From: CAYYMD01 sp964472875
GTDB lineage: Bacteria > Planctomycetota > Phycisphaerae > SM23-33
Length of the DNA: 64,000 bases
Direction: 5' to 3'
NCBI GenBank assembly: GCA_964472875.1
Contig: CAYYMD010000005.1
Coordinates: 8,119-72,118 of the forward strand
Under the pieces are notes generated by a model that saw only the letters and a list, made by a program, of their open reading frames with translations, ran no database searches and was not told the origin of the DNA. Both the position numbers and the translations under genes were made by a program. Position 1 is the first letter of the stretch; the number at the start of each line of letters is the position of its first letter. Of this stretch, positions 8,618 to 17,895 are shown in pieces.

Positions 8618-9778
8618 ATGAATACCATGTATGCAAGGTCAATTCGGGATCGTGTTCGGAAAGATGATTATTTTCAGGCGGCGCGTCGGCGCAGGGACAC
8701 ATGGTTAGGCAGCAGACTTAAGCACACTGCGTTTACCCTGGTCGAACTGCTGGTGGTCATTTTCATAATCGCTATGCTGGTGGCCATACTTGTCCCCAAT
8801 CTATCCAAAGCCATGAGCGTTTCAAGGCGCGTTCAGTGCGCCAAGCAACTGCACGACATGGGCGTGGCTGCCGGTGCAATTCGTTCCAGTGGGGACACGG
8901 CGTATAACCCAGAACCGCTGTTGACCAAAACTGGCTGGGGAGGGCAACTGTTGGCCAAACTTAACGAGGAATCCTTTATTTGTCCCGAAGAAGACCCCAT
9001 GCTGCCCATAGACGCAGTAAGGCATCCGCACCCCATGTCGAATTTGGGGGGATACAGCATATACAATAAAGGCCTTGGCCACTATACGCCTTTAGAAGAA
9101 GGAGCATGGATGGTCAAACTGTCACAAACACAATTTAATAATGCTAAAAACCAGGGTTACTTACGGGACAAGGGGCGGTGGTGGAACCCGTGGACGTATG
9201 AACCGGACAACAATCCGGGACATTACTATTTATGCTATGAAGGTATGCGATGGAAACAAATATATAATAATCGTCAAGAGAAGGAAGAACCCGACTTTGA
9301 TGATATAATCATCGAGGTGGAATTACAGCCCGGAGGCGAGACACGCGTTACTAGTAGATATCAACCGGGGCCTTGGCCTCCTAATGGATCGACGATATAT
9401 ACGCATGCCATGGTTAACGAGGAGGGGGAAAAGTTTTTCGACCCGCTCAATTTCTACCCTACTCCTACTATCTTCGATGTGGACACGGGCATGTGCAGTT
9501 ACGGCATCAACTATAACGATAATGTCCGCAAGCTGGAAAGTATGGGAAAGAAGGTGCTTCTGCTGGATTACGAGGCGATGTGCGCGGAAGAGGATGACGA
9601 ATACTGGGAAACCGGCCAAACGGGGGACCGCGACGGCGATGGGACGCTTGACATCGCGCGCCACAGCGGCAAAATGAACGTTCTGTACCTCGACGGATCT
9701 GTGGAGGCGAAACGTCCGGAGGAAATCAATCCCCAGGGCGATTCGAAGATTCGCAACAGGATATGGGAAGAGAACTGA
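8618..9778 (+). CDS. Type II secretion/prepilin-like protein with H-X9-DG motif
   Basis: A 386-residue protein. After a basic leader it has the type IV prepilin cleavage and methylation motif FTLVELLVVIFIIAMLVAIL, with the conserved Glu five residues after the predicted cut. The globular part carries the C-terminal H-X9-DG motif (HSGKMNVLYLDGSVEA) typical of the very abundant Planctomycetota/Lentisphaerae prepilin-like proteins. Such proteins are cleaved by prepilin peptidase and are thought to form pseudopili or surface structures. AAGGA lies about 7 nt before the start. The leader of about 38 residues is unusually long, as in other planctomycetal members. Confidence 0.85.
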   Translation: MNTMYARSIRDRVRKDDYFQAARRRRDTWLGSRLKHTAFTLVELLVVIFIIAMLVAILVPNLSKAMSVSRRVQCAKQLHDMGVAAGAIRSSGDTAYNPEPLLTKTGWGGQLLAKLNEESFICPEEDPMLPIDAVRHPHPMSNLGGYSIYNKGLGHYTPLEEGAWMVKLSQTQFNNAKNQGYLRDKGRWWNPWTYEPDNNPGHYYLCYEGMRWKQIYNNRQEKEEPDFDDIIIEVELQPGGETRVTSRYQPGPWPPNGSTIYTHAMVNEEGEKFFDPLNFYPTPTIFDVDTGMCSYGINYNDNVRKLESMGKKVLLLDYEAMCAEEDDEYWETGQTGDRDGDGTLDIARHSGKMNVLYLDGSVEAKRPEEINPQGDSKIRNRIWEEN

Positions 9779-9832
9779 TTTGTAGTTCACGCGGCGCGGC
9801 GCAAAGACAAAGAGCGGAGAAGCGTTAATGTA

Positions 9833-10501
9833 ATGATACAGATGAGCCGTCGGATGTATATTCTTACAGGCATAGCCGTAGTGCTGGCCTGTGTTGCGGT
9901 GTGGACTCTGCTGACGGGAGAGGATATAAATGTAGATGACCCGATCCTGGCCAAAGTTTTGCGCCTGGAGCAGGAAGGCGATGTGGAAGCGCTTGCCCAA
10001 GCAGCCGGGGACGATAACACCCATCTTGCCGCCGAGGCCACAAAGGCCCTGGGGCGCATGGAAGTTGAAACCATACCACACGTGAAGGAATCCCTGAAAG
10101 ACCGTCGCCAAAGGGTGCGCGAGGCGGCGGCGGGCGCGATTGGAAACATGGGCAGGCCCGCCGTGAGAAAATATCCCGGGGTAGTCGCCGACCTCGCACG
10201 GGTGGCGATGAATGACGACTCGGTGAATGTCAGGGCTTCGGCTGTGACTGCCCTCGGCAAGATGCGGGCCCACGAACACATGGAGGCGCTGCTGTCGGCC
10301 ATGGACGATCCGGACGCTGCGGTCCGCGGGCGGGCGGCAAAGGCCGTTTCCAGGATTATCGGACGCGAATACGGCTTCAGGGCGAGCGCGCCGCGGGACC
10401 GGCGCCGCCAAGTTATTAAAAAGATCAGGGGCATCTGGCCGGAAATCGAACCCTATATCCGCGAGTATTATTCCGAGGAATCACATCGCTGGAATGATTA
10501 A
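9833..10501 (+). CDS. Membrane-anchored HEAT-repeat protein
   Basis: A 222-residue protein with one N-terminal membrane segment (about residues 8-27, MYILTGIAVVLACVAVWTLL), then an alpha-helical repeat region with HEAT/PBS-lyase-type units: AAEATKALGRMEVETIPHV, REAAAGAIGNMGRPAV, VRASAVTALGKMRAHEHM, VRGRAAKAVSRIIGRE. These repeats usually bind proteins; no catalytic residues are seen. The Met codon 9 nt downstream is an equally good start. It follows the prepilin-like gene by 54 nt on the same strand and could be its partner, which is a guess from position. Confidence 0.7.
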   Translation: MIQMSRRMYILTGIAVVLACVAVWTLLTGEDINVDDPILAKVLRLEQEGDVEALAQAAGDDNTHLAAEATKALGRMEVETIPHVKESLKDRRQRVREAAAGAIGNMGRPAVRKYPGVVADLARVAMNDDSVNVRASAVTALGKMRAHEHMEALLSAMDDPDAAVRGRAAKAVSRIIGREYGFRASAPRDRRRQVIKKIRGIWPEIEPYIREYYSEESHRWND

Positions 10502-11066
10502 CTTAACCCTGTCGCAATGGGTCATAGCAACCGGAGATTTTACCTGCTGCGCTTCGGTCTGCGCCTGACTGGGGTGATAACTACTATCCGGGGCCCTGTT
10601 GCATCTCAGAGTTGAGACCGCGATTTGCCGCTGTACTTGCGGCGGAGGCGCTTAAGTATATCCAGGGCGGCCATTTGGATAACCGACGACCTGCCCGCCG
10701 ACTGGTTTTCAAAAAGGTTGGCAGGCGGGTTCGTTCCATATGCTTAGATTTTTTTTGGCGCGGTAAGTCAAGTCGCGAGGCAGTTGCGCCAGCTGCACAA
10801 TGGTGCTGCAATGGCCGATGGTTATAGCCGTGACCAAGTCACGAAAACGGTCCTATGCAGGTCCGACGAAGTGCTTGCATATGTGGTGAAAAAATTTTTT
10901 AACTTCCGCCGGAATCTCGCCGATGGTGGATTCCGGCGCGCCGGGATTCCTTCAATAAGTCTTTCTGCAAAAATGCCATATCAGCAGTTGCAGCCGCGTT
11001 TATTTTGTGCTAATCACCATCGATATTTCCTAAGTGGGGAAGTTTGGAGATATGGAGAGTAAATTA
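10502..11066. other. Intergenic region with one palindromic repeat
   Basis: No gene is supported here. It holds one copy of a short GC-rich palindrome around 10931-10949 (core CCGGCGCGCCGG), also found near 17876 and 20916. A minus-strand frame ending at 10606 reads ...MAALDILKRLRRKYSGKS..., which looks protein-like but is too short to name. The last 30 bases hold the ribosome-binding sites of the next gene. Confidence 0.5.
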
Positions 11067-12131
11067 ATGAATCACAAAGAACGCGTGCATACAGCTATAC
11101 GTCACGAAATACCTGACATTACGCCCAAAGGCGATTTGGCAATCGAGGAAAAGCTTATTCGCAGCATTATCGGTCGGGTCCATTACGGGCGGATGAGCGC
11201 TAACGAGCGACTGCTTGCGACCTGGAACCGCCTGGGCGCCGACCTGGTCAACATACATGAGTTCCCGATGGAACGGGTCGGGCGGACTGATTCGGGAAGT
11301 CCTATATTCCGCTCTGTTCTGGGCGACGAACATGTCATGGCGCCGGGCGCCTGCCGACTGCACCGGCCTGCAATGTCCGACATCGCGGAGGCCGAGCGAT
11401 ATGAAACCCCGGATGCCTCAACATGCAAAAGCGACTCTCTGGACTGGTTCGTCGCCAACAGCGATCTGTTTGTCTTCGCCCAGATCATGGGCCCGGTAAG
11501 CGCTCTGGACTGGATGCTGGGCACGGAGGATTTCCTCGTATATTGCATGACCGAAACGAATTCCGTCCGGGACCTGATGGAGAAGGTAGCCAACTACGAA
11601 ATCACTCGGGCTAAAATTTTTCTCGACCACGGCGCCGATGCGATTATGATTACTGACGACATCGCATACAACGGCGGATTATTCCTGCCGCCGAGGATTA
11701 TGGAAGAATTGGTTTGGGATCTGTACGTTCACATGTTGAGCGAGATAAAGAACTGTCACAAAGCGCCGGTTTTTTTGCACACCGATGGCGATATCCGCGA
11801 GGTGCTTGGGAACATAGTCAAATGTGGATTTGACGGTCTGCATTCGCTGCAACCTAGCGCAGGCATGGACATAGTGCAGGTCAAGCGCGACTTTGGCAAT
11901 CGGCTTTGCCTGATGGGCAATATGGACCTGAATCACCTTATGCCTTATGGTGCGCCGGAAGAGGTAAGCAGGCAGGCAAAGTGGTTGTGCGAAACTATTG
12001 GCGGCAACGGCGGTTTCATTCTCGCAACGTGTAATGTGCTGACCGGTGCAATCCCACTTGAAAACGTTTACGCCATGTATGGGGTTTCACCGCCGGACGG
12101 CAGTGAAACAGCCACCAGGAAAAATACATGA
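11067..12131 (+). CDS. Uroporphyrinogen decarboxylase-like (URO-D fold) protein
   Basis: About 354 residues. Start MNHKERVHTAI is chosen because GGAGAG sits 7 nt before it; an ATG 15 nt earlier is also possible. The sequence follows the URO-D/methyltransferase family: HADAIMITDDIAY-like block (DHGADAIMITDDIAY), HTDGDIREVLGNIVKCGFDG, LCLMGNMDLNHLM and GGFILATCN. Members of this family in sugar-utilisation operons are not haem enzymes; many are corrinoid-type methyltransferases or have no known reaction. Its stop overlaps the symporter start by 4 nt, so it belongs to the mannosidase operon. A haem role (hemE) is unlikely in this context. Confidence 0.75.
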   Translation: MNHKERVHTAIRHEIPDITPKGDLAIEEKLIRSIIGRVHYGRMSANERLLATWNRLGADLVNIHEFPMERVGRTDSGSPIFRSVLGDEHVMAPGACRLHRPAMSDIAEAERYETPDASTCKSDSLDWFVANSDLFVFAQIMGPVSALDWMLGTEDFLVYCMTETNSVRDLMEKVANYEITRAKIFLDHGADAIMITDDIAYNGGLFLPPRIMEELVWDLYVHMLSEIKNCHKAPVFLHTDGDIREVLGNIVKCGFDGLHSLQPSAGMDIVQVKRDFGNRLCLMGNMDLNHLMPYGAPEEVSRQAKWLCETIGGNGGFILATCNVLTGAIPLENVYAMYGVSPPDGSETATRKNT

Positions 12132-13960
12132 CCATAATCGATACAATTGTAATAGTTTTGTATTTAATAGGCATCGTTGCGGTGGGAGTGTATTTCTACC
12201 GCCTTTCGTCGAGGGGGACGCGGGCCTACTTCTTAGGGGGCAATAAGCTGCCGTGGTGGGCACTTGCAGCATCGGGCTCCGCGTCAAACTATGATGTGAC
12301 AGGAACAATGTTCCTGGTCTCGCTGTTTTACGTAGTCGGGCTACGTAGTTTCTGGATGCTGTGGAGTTGGCAGTTCATGTCTGCGGCATTCCTGATGTCC
12401 TATATGGCTATATGGATCCGACGAACGAGGGTTATGACGGCCGTGGAACTTCTTCACATCCGCTTCGGAGCGGGCCCCGGTGGACGCATGGCTCGCACAG
12501 CCGGGGCCGTGTTAATGGTTACATTCCTGGTTTTCTCGATAGGTTATGCATTCGTAGGTATAAGCAAGTTCCTGCCCCACGTGATCCCGGAATGGATACC
12601 CGGCAACGGGCGAATATGGGCGGTCGTGATAATGCTGTTGACTACCGTGTACGTAACAGTGGGCGGCCTATCCGGCGTTGTGGTAACCGACCTCATACAG
12701 GCCGTGCTGATGAGCGTGGGCGGGATTCTTGTAGGGGTAATTGTTTTCATGAAACTCGACCTCTCAACCGTAGCCACCCTGCACGAACGTTTCGATACCA
12801 ATATGCTTCCGCAGGCACAACTGTCGATGCCCCCCGGATATGAAACATGGAATGACTTTGGCATCCTGTGCCTGTTCTGGTTTGCCGCTGGACTGTTGCT
12901 GAACATGAGCGGAGCCGGCGGACACTACCAGGAGCAAAGGTTTCTCGCTACAAGGTCGGCGGGCGACTCCGCTCGCGCAGGTTGTGCATGGGGCATTTTT
13001 CTGATTCCACGCTGGGCCATGGTCGCCGGCTTCTGCTACATCGCTGCGACGGGAATGGCCGGCGCAGACGACCCGGAGCAGATTCTGCCGGTTGTGTTAA
13101 TGGAAATGATTCCCGCCGGTCTTCGCGGCCTGCTTCTGGCGGCTTTTCTTGCGGCATTCATGTCCACATTCAGCTCTTACGTCAACGCTGCGGCTTCAAT
13201 GGTTATCCGTGACCTGCTGCATCCTTTCATGCCGCGGATGAAAGACAGAAGCCAGGTTCTGGCTGGTTATATTGTCAGCGTAATGGCGGTTGCCTTAGGC
13301 ATAATAATCGGCTTTAACGCCGAATCGATTAAAAATATATGGGTCTGGATGATTATCGGGCTTATAGGCGGTTCTTTGATACCGAACGTGCTGCGCTGGC
13401 ACTGGCACAGATTGAACGGATGGGGTTACTCTGCAGGTATATTCCTGGGCCTGATAACTGCGATGGCGGTGCGGTGCGGCCTGTTCGGCAAGGACCCTGC
13501 CGAGTATGTTTACGCACCGGTGGTCTGGATTATGACCTTGATCGGATGTGTGGCGGGATCACTTCTGACCCGCCCGGCGCCCACAAAGGTGCTGGAACGC
13601 TTCTACCGGACAGTCAGGCCGTTCGGATTCTGGGGGCCGGTCAAGAGGAAGGTCAATGCCACACCTCCTATCGGCGGCGTGGATTCTTCGCCCCTGCGCA
13701 TAGCAGGTAATGTAGTGGTGGCTACAGTCAGTCTTATCAGCGCTTTCCTGGCCACATTTTTTATCGTGGGACATTATCTGCTGGCATCGATAATAACATT
13801 AATCACGGCTCTAACCGGTAGTGTTATACTCTATTTAACCTGGTACCGCCCGCTGGTTGCCGGTGAAAAGACCATAGATGATCCGCAGAAGCGGGAAAGC
13901 GAGAACACCGTCCGCTATTTTAAGATTAATCCTGAAGACTCTGAAGGCCGTAATCAATGA
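12128..13960 (+). CDS. Sodium:solute symporter (SSS family)
   Basis: A 610-residue multi-pass membrane protein with about 13 hydrophobic helices. SSS-family marks include the N-terminal IVLYLIGIVAVGVYFYRLSSRG, the LGGNKLPWWALAASGSASNY block in TM2, and the AAFLAAFMSTFSSYVNAAAS helix that forms part of the sodium site. It imports a substrate, probably a mannoside, with Na+. The start overlaps the URO-D-like gene by 4 nt and the stop overlaps the alpha-mannosidase start by 4 nt, so the three are one transcript. The C-terminal ~110 residues add a soluble linker and further helices. Confidence 0.85.
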   Translation: MTIIDTIVIVLYLIGIVAVGVYFYRLSSRGTRAYFLGGNKLPWWALAASGSASNYDVTGTMFLVSLFYVVGLRSFWMLWSWQFMSAAFLMSYMAIWIRRTRVMTAVELLHIRFGAGPGGRMARTAGAVLMVTFLVFSIGYAFVGISKFLPHVIPEWIPGNGRIWAVVIMLLTTVYVTVGGLSGVVVTDLIQAVLMSVGGILVGVIVFMKLDLSTVATLHERFDTNMLPQAQLSMPPGYETWNDFGILCLFWFAAGLLLNMSGAGGHYQEQRFLATRSAGDSARAGCAWGIFLIPRWAMVAGFCYIAATGMAGADDPEQILPVVLMEMIPAGLRGLLLAAFLAAFMSTFSSYVNAAASMVIRDLLHPFMPRMKDRSQVLAGYIVSVMAVALGIIIGFNAESIKNIWVWMIIGLIGGSLIPNVLRWHWHRLNGWGYSAGIFLGLITAMAVRCGLFGKDPAEYVYAPVVWIMTLIGCVAGSLLTRPAPTKVLERFYRTVRPFGFWGPVKRKVNATPPIGGVDSSPLRIAGNVVVATVSLISAFLATFFIVGHYLLASIITLITALTGSVILYLTWYRPLVAGEKTIDDPQKRESENTVRYFKINPEDSEGRNQ

Positions 13961-16900
13961 AACAAACAAAAGGCATAGAGAAAATAATCGACAAGTGGCG
14001 CGGACTAATCAAGAGTAAAAAGCGGGCTATTATCAGTTTTGAAGAAATTATCCAAGGCCGCATAGAATCACTGAAACCCTGGATATATCCCGACAGCGAA
14101 CCACTGGAGGGGTGGACTTACCGGCAGTTTAAATATGACCGCCACGGCAATCGCACCTTTGTGGATGACGAATGGCGGCCGATCCGTCCCGGCGATACCT
14201 GGGGCGGCGAGGACATGAGCGCCTATTTCCGCTGCAAGGCCTCTATTCCAGAACGGTTCAGGGGCAGAACCGTAGTGCTCAAATTATATTTTAGCGGAGA
14301 CGGCCTGCTCAGAGTCAACGGCGACGCATTCCACGGTCTAGACCCGTTTCGCGACACTATATTTATGACCGAAAACGCCCAAGGTGACGAGTGCTTCGAC
14401 TTGGAAGCGGAATCGTACATTATGTGGCACTTCGGCGAGGGCACCGTTAAACATTTTGAAATCTCACAGTGGGCCGTTTTTGACCGAGAGCTTCACGAGG
14501 CGTATTGGGATCTAAAGACCGTTTTCAACCTAATGATGTCGGAGAAGACAAACCCTGATGTCGTTAATTTTATCCGCAAGCACCTGGACGACTCCACCCG
14601 TCACATCGATCAGCGATGCGAAGACGGGGCGACAGTGCGTGAAATGGCGGTCCGGGCCCGGAAAATTATAAGAGAGAAAGTATATTCCTGCGACAGTTTC
14701 CGCCACGAGGGACTCTTGCACCTTACCGGCAATTCTCATCTTGATCTTGTTTACCTTTGGACACACGCTGAGTTTATCCGCAAGATAGGGCGCTCCCACG
14801 CCACGGCCCTGCGGCTGATGGAGCGATACCCCGAATACATATTTACCCAAAGTCAGCCCCACATGTATGATCAAATGAAGCGCCACTACCCGGAACTTTT
14901 CGAACAGGTTAAGCGGCGAATCGCCGAGGGTCGCTGGGAGGCCATAGGAGCGTTCTGGGTCGAGCCGGATTGCAACCTGATATCCGGGGAGTCAATGGTT
15001 CGCCAGATTATGCATGGTGTTGCCTATTACCAGAAAGAGTTCGGAGTCACGCCGCGGACCGCGTGGATTCCGGATGTCTTCGGCAACGCCTGGACCATGC
15101 CACAAATACTCGTCAAGTGCGGCCTGGAGTTCTTCGTAACGCACAAGATGAGCATCTGGAACGACACCAATGCGTGGACAAAGAACGTGTTCTGGTGGGA
15201 GGGCCCCGACGGATCACGTATATTCTCGCACGTGCCCACCACACATTTTATCGGAACGGCAGAACCGGACCACTTGCAGGAGCACTGGGAAAGATTCTCC
15301 GATAAAGTGGAAATCGGCGAGTCCCTTTACTGCTATGGGTGGGGCGACGGCGGTGGCGGTCCGGATGCGGAAATGCTGGAATATTGCTGTCGTTACAGGT
15401 CGCTGCCGGGGCTCGTTCCATGCCGCAACTCCACGGTTGAGGATGCTCTGGAAAGCATGCGCGAGCGAGCCGAAAATGCCGATATACCTGTTATCAACGA
15501 CGAACTCTACCTCGAAGAACATCGTGGCGTTAACACCACCAAGGGGCGACTCAAGAAATTGAACCGCTACTGCGAGCATCTGTACCGCAAGGCCGAATTG
15601 TTCAACTGTTTCTGCCGCGTTGCGTATCCGGCTGAAAGACTCCGTCAGGGCTGGCGGGAAGTTCTCGTCAACCAATTCCACGATTCACTGCCGGGGACAC
15701 ATGACTCGCGTTCTTACCTAGACATTCTGGAGTCCTATGACAGGGCGGTCGCCATTGGTCGGCAAGAGCTTCAAAATGCCCTGGAAGACATCATATCGCA
15801 AATCGACACCGACGGTCCGGGCCGGGCAGCCGTGATCTTCAATTCACTGCCGGCACCGCGGGACACCCGCGTCTCGATCCCGTGCGAACTTCCGGCCGCA
15901 ACCGTGCTGGACCGCCGAGGAAATGAGATCCCCTGCCAGTTCAGCACAGATTACCAAACGCACCAGCGAACACTTGAGTTTGAAGTAACCGATTTGCCTC
16001 CTGTTGGTTATGAGGTTTACCATATATTGGACAAACAGGAGGGTACGCACCGACCACGTCTCGAGTGTTACTATGGAGACAATGGTGAGATAATCCTCAA
16101 TAACGAGCATATTCGAGCGGTAATCGATCAGGAGGGATGTATTGCCTCTCTGACGGACAAAAGCACCGGACGCGAGTTCATAGATACCCGCCGACGGGCA
16201 AACGTTTTCAAGCTTTACGAGGACATCCCCGGTACGTTCGATGCCTGGGACATAGAGGAACACTACACCAGCCACGAGTTCGACATGGGCACTGCCAAGG
16301 TGGCCATTCTTGAACAGGGTCCAGTAAAGGCGGTGGTCGAGGTCAACCGTTGTTTCCGTAATTCGCAACTTCGGCAGCAAATAGTACTGGGTGCGCAGGC
16401 CCGTCGCTTGGACTTTTGTACGTGGGTGGACTGGAAAGAACAGCGCAAACTGCTGAAGGTGCGTTTCCATACAAATATTCGCAGCCGAACGGCTACATAT
16501 GACATCCCCTACGGAAACATTGAACGCCCTACTACAAGGAACAATTCTTACGAGGCCGCCAAGTTTGAAGTACCCGGCCACGAGTGGATGGACCTTTCAC
16601 AGGCCGATAGGGGCCTGAGCCTGCTGACAGATTCTAAATACGGATACGAGGCGCTCGGCTGTATGATATCGCTGTCGCTACTGAAAGGCCCCTTGTACCC
16701 AGACCCAACCTCGGATCAGGAGGAACATTACTTCACGTATTCATTGTATCCCCACGCAGACGGATGGCGGCGAACGGATACGATAGGGCAGGCCGCCGAT
16801 TTGAACGACCCTGTGGAAGTTGTTATGTCCGAGCCGCATACGGGGCAAGCTCCCACCAGACGTTCATTTCTTCGGATGCAGGGTGAAGGCGTTACGCTGG

Positions 16901-17136
16901 AGGCAGTCAAGCAGGCCGAGAATGCCGATGGTGTAATTGTGCGCGTGGTCGAGCGACATGGCGGTGAGAAAACCGTTACACTCGAATTGTATGGAAATTT
17001 CGGATCAGTTTGCGAGTGCGACCTTCTTGAACGTGATGGGCAACCTCTGTCCAAAAATGCGGCCGGAAAAGTGTCGCTGGCTATCCGTCCCTACGAGATA
17101 AAGACACTGAGATTCACCAACGGACCTGCCGACTGA
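13957..17136 (+). CDS. Glycoside hydrolase family 38 alpha-mannosidase
   Basis: A 1059-residue enzyme. Residues ~1-230 form an N-terminal beta-rich extension; the catalytic GH38 domain follows with the zinc-binding H261-x-D263 motif (GNSHLDLVYLW) and the nucleophile Asp373 in WIPDVFGNAWTMP. A second metal-site region is seen in NQFHDSLPGTHDSRSYLD. The middle helical and C-terminal beta-sandwich domains (for example RQQIVLGAQARRLDF) are as in bacterial and lysosomal members. There is no signal peptide, so it should act in the cytoplasm on mannosides brought in by the adjacent symporter. Length is normal for the family. Confidence 0.9.
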   Translation: MKQTKGIEKIIDKWRGLIKSKKRAIISFEEIIQGRIESLKPWIYPDSEPLEGWTYRQFKYDRHGNRTFVDDEWRPIRPGDTWGGEDMSAYFRCKASIPERFRGRTVVLKLYFSGDGLLRVNGDAFHGLDPFRDTIFMTENAQGDECFDLEAESYIMWHFGEGTVKHFEISQWAVFDRELHEAYWDLKTVFNLMMSEKTNPDVVNFIRKHLDDSTRHIDQRCEDGATVREMAVRARKIIREKVYSCDSFRHEGLLHLTGNSHLDLVYLWTHAEFIRKIGRSHATALRLMERYPEYIFTQSQPHMYDQMKRHYPELFEQVKRRIAEGRWEAIGAFWVEPDCNLISGESMVRQIMHGVAYYQKEFGVTPRTAWIPDVFGNAWTMPQILVKCGLEFFVTHKMSIWNDTNAWTKNVFWWEGPDGSRIFSHVPTTHFIGTAEPDHLQEHWERFSDKVEIGESLYCYGWGDGGGGPDAEMLEYCCRYRSLPGLVPCRNSTVEDALESMRERAENADIPVINDELYLEEHRGVNTTKGRLKKLNRYCEHLYRKAELFNCFCRVAYPAERLRQGWREVLVNQFHDSLPGTHDSRSYLDILESYDRAVAIGRQELQNALEDIISQIDTDGPGRAAVIFNSLPAPRDTRVSIPCELPAATVLDRRGNEIPCQFSTDYQTHQRTLEFEVTDLPPVGYEVYHILDKQEGTHRPRLECYYGDNGEIILNNEHIRAVIDQEGCIASLTDKSTGREFIDTRRRANVFKLYEDIPGTFDAWDIEEHYTSHEFDMGTAKVAILEQGPVKAVVEVNRCFRNSQLRQQIVLGAQARRLDFCTWVDWKEQRKLLKVRFHTNIRSRTATYDIPYGNIERPTTRNNSYEAAKFEVPGHEWMDLSQADRGLSLLTDSKYGYEALGCMISLSLLKGPLYPDPTSDQEEHYFTYSLYPHADGWRRTDTIGQAADLNDPVEVVMSEPHTGQAPTRRSFLRMQGEGVTLEAVKQAENADGVIVRVVERHGGEKTVTLELYGNFGSVCECDLLERDGQPLSKNAAGKVSLAIRPYEIKTLRFTNGPAD

Positions 17137-17386
17137 CACCCACGAGACTCCGCCTTCAATAATAACCATAACCAAAACTAATAAATCTTTTCCGAGCCGA
17201 TTGCTCTGGCTGTAAATGACTGCCGCAAGGGGAATAAACTGCCATGGTTTAAAACCACGTAGCATTGCTGCTACGGATTTCGCCCGTCCGCCTGCTCCAA
17301 AGTGGTTTGGGATTTGGGTATTTGGGATTTGTTTCGCATTTCGATATCAGTATTTCGGATTTTCATATTCTCCCATCCGGCCGTGT

Positions 17387-17458
17387 TTGTAAGCGCCCAC
17401 TGTCAAGGGGGGGATGTTTTTTTCAATATGTTGCGTTATTATCCCCGCATTCACATGC
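17387..17458. repeat. Inverted copy of the module seen at 63626-63715
   Basis: Read on this strand it gives GTTTGTAAGC, a CTGTCAAG core, then TTATTATCCCCGCATTCACA. The same blocks occur in reverse complement and in the same order at about 63626-63715. In the right-hand copy the two parts are clean hairpins; here they are eroded. Confidence 0.65.
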
Positions 17459-17460
17459 GA

Positions 17461-17804
17461 CAGCGGGGGCTTACTAAAATTACAAAAAACGCGTGCGGCC
17501 CTGCGGCCGAATTACGAATGACGAAATTCGAATGTCGAATCAATGACGAATGCACGAATTACGAAACAAATCCGAAATCCCGACGGGACCTTTGGGCCCG
17601 GAGGGGCCGTCGGTCCGAAATTCGAAATATGTTTATCCCCTGCATCCCTGCTGATTTGCGCGCGCAGTTTGTCCGCGGAATCGGCCATAGCGCCCGAAAA
17701 AATAAAATTTTTTATGTCTTCTCCCGGCCGTGGGTTACGAATTCCGCATACGCCCAACAGGCGCGGTTTGCGCGCGCAAAGGCGTTGTTTCGTCCAAGTA
17801 TGGA
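17461..17804 (+). repeat. ~330-bp dispersed repeat, copy 1
   Basis: From CAGCGGGGGCTTAC through GCGTGCGGCCCTGCGGCCGA, the CGAA/TTCG-rich section, TGATTTGCGCGCGCAG, TCCCGGCCGTGGGTTACGAA and ending in GTTTCGTCCAAGTATGG, this stretch matches 63699-64000 closely with a few indels. It has no coding signal. The CGAA-rich part is itself built of short near-repeats (GAATTACGAA, GAATGACGAA). Function unknown. Confidence 0.85.
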
Positions 17805-17875
17805 GGGAAAAGTAAAAACTTAAAACTAAAAACTGAAAACTTAAATGCTGCCCGTCGCCATGGTGAAAAATGACC

Positions 17876-17895
17876 AATCCCGGCGCGCCGGGATT
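17876..17895. repeat. Perfect 20-bp palindrome (REP-like)
   Basis: AATCCCGGCGCGCCGGGATT equals its own reverse complement. Imperfect versions lie at 10931-10949 and 20916-20934, always between genes. It could form a short hairpin or be a protein-binding site. Confidence 0.75.

Noticed and set aside
10606..10738. Minus-strand fragment reading ...ANLFENQSAGRSS... and MAALDILKRLRRKYSGKS
   Set aside because: It looks somewhat protein-like but is under 45 codons, has no start signal, and I could not tie it to a family.
11067..12131. hemE (haem biosynthesis uroporphyrinogen decarboxylase)
   Set aside because: The tight operon with a symporter and alpha-mannosidase and the looser sequence fit point to a URO-D-like protein with another role.
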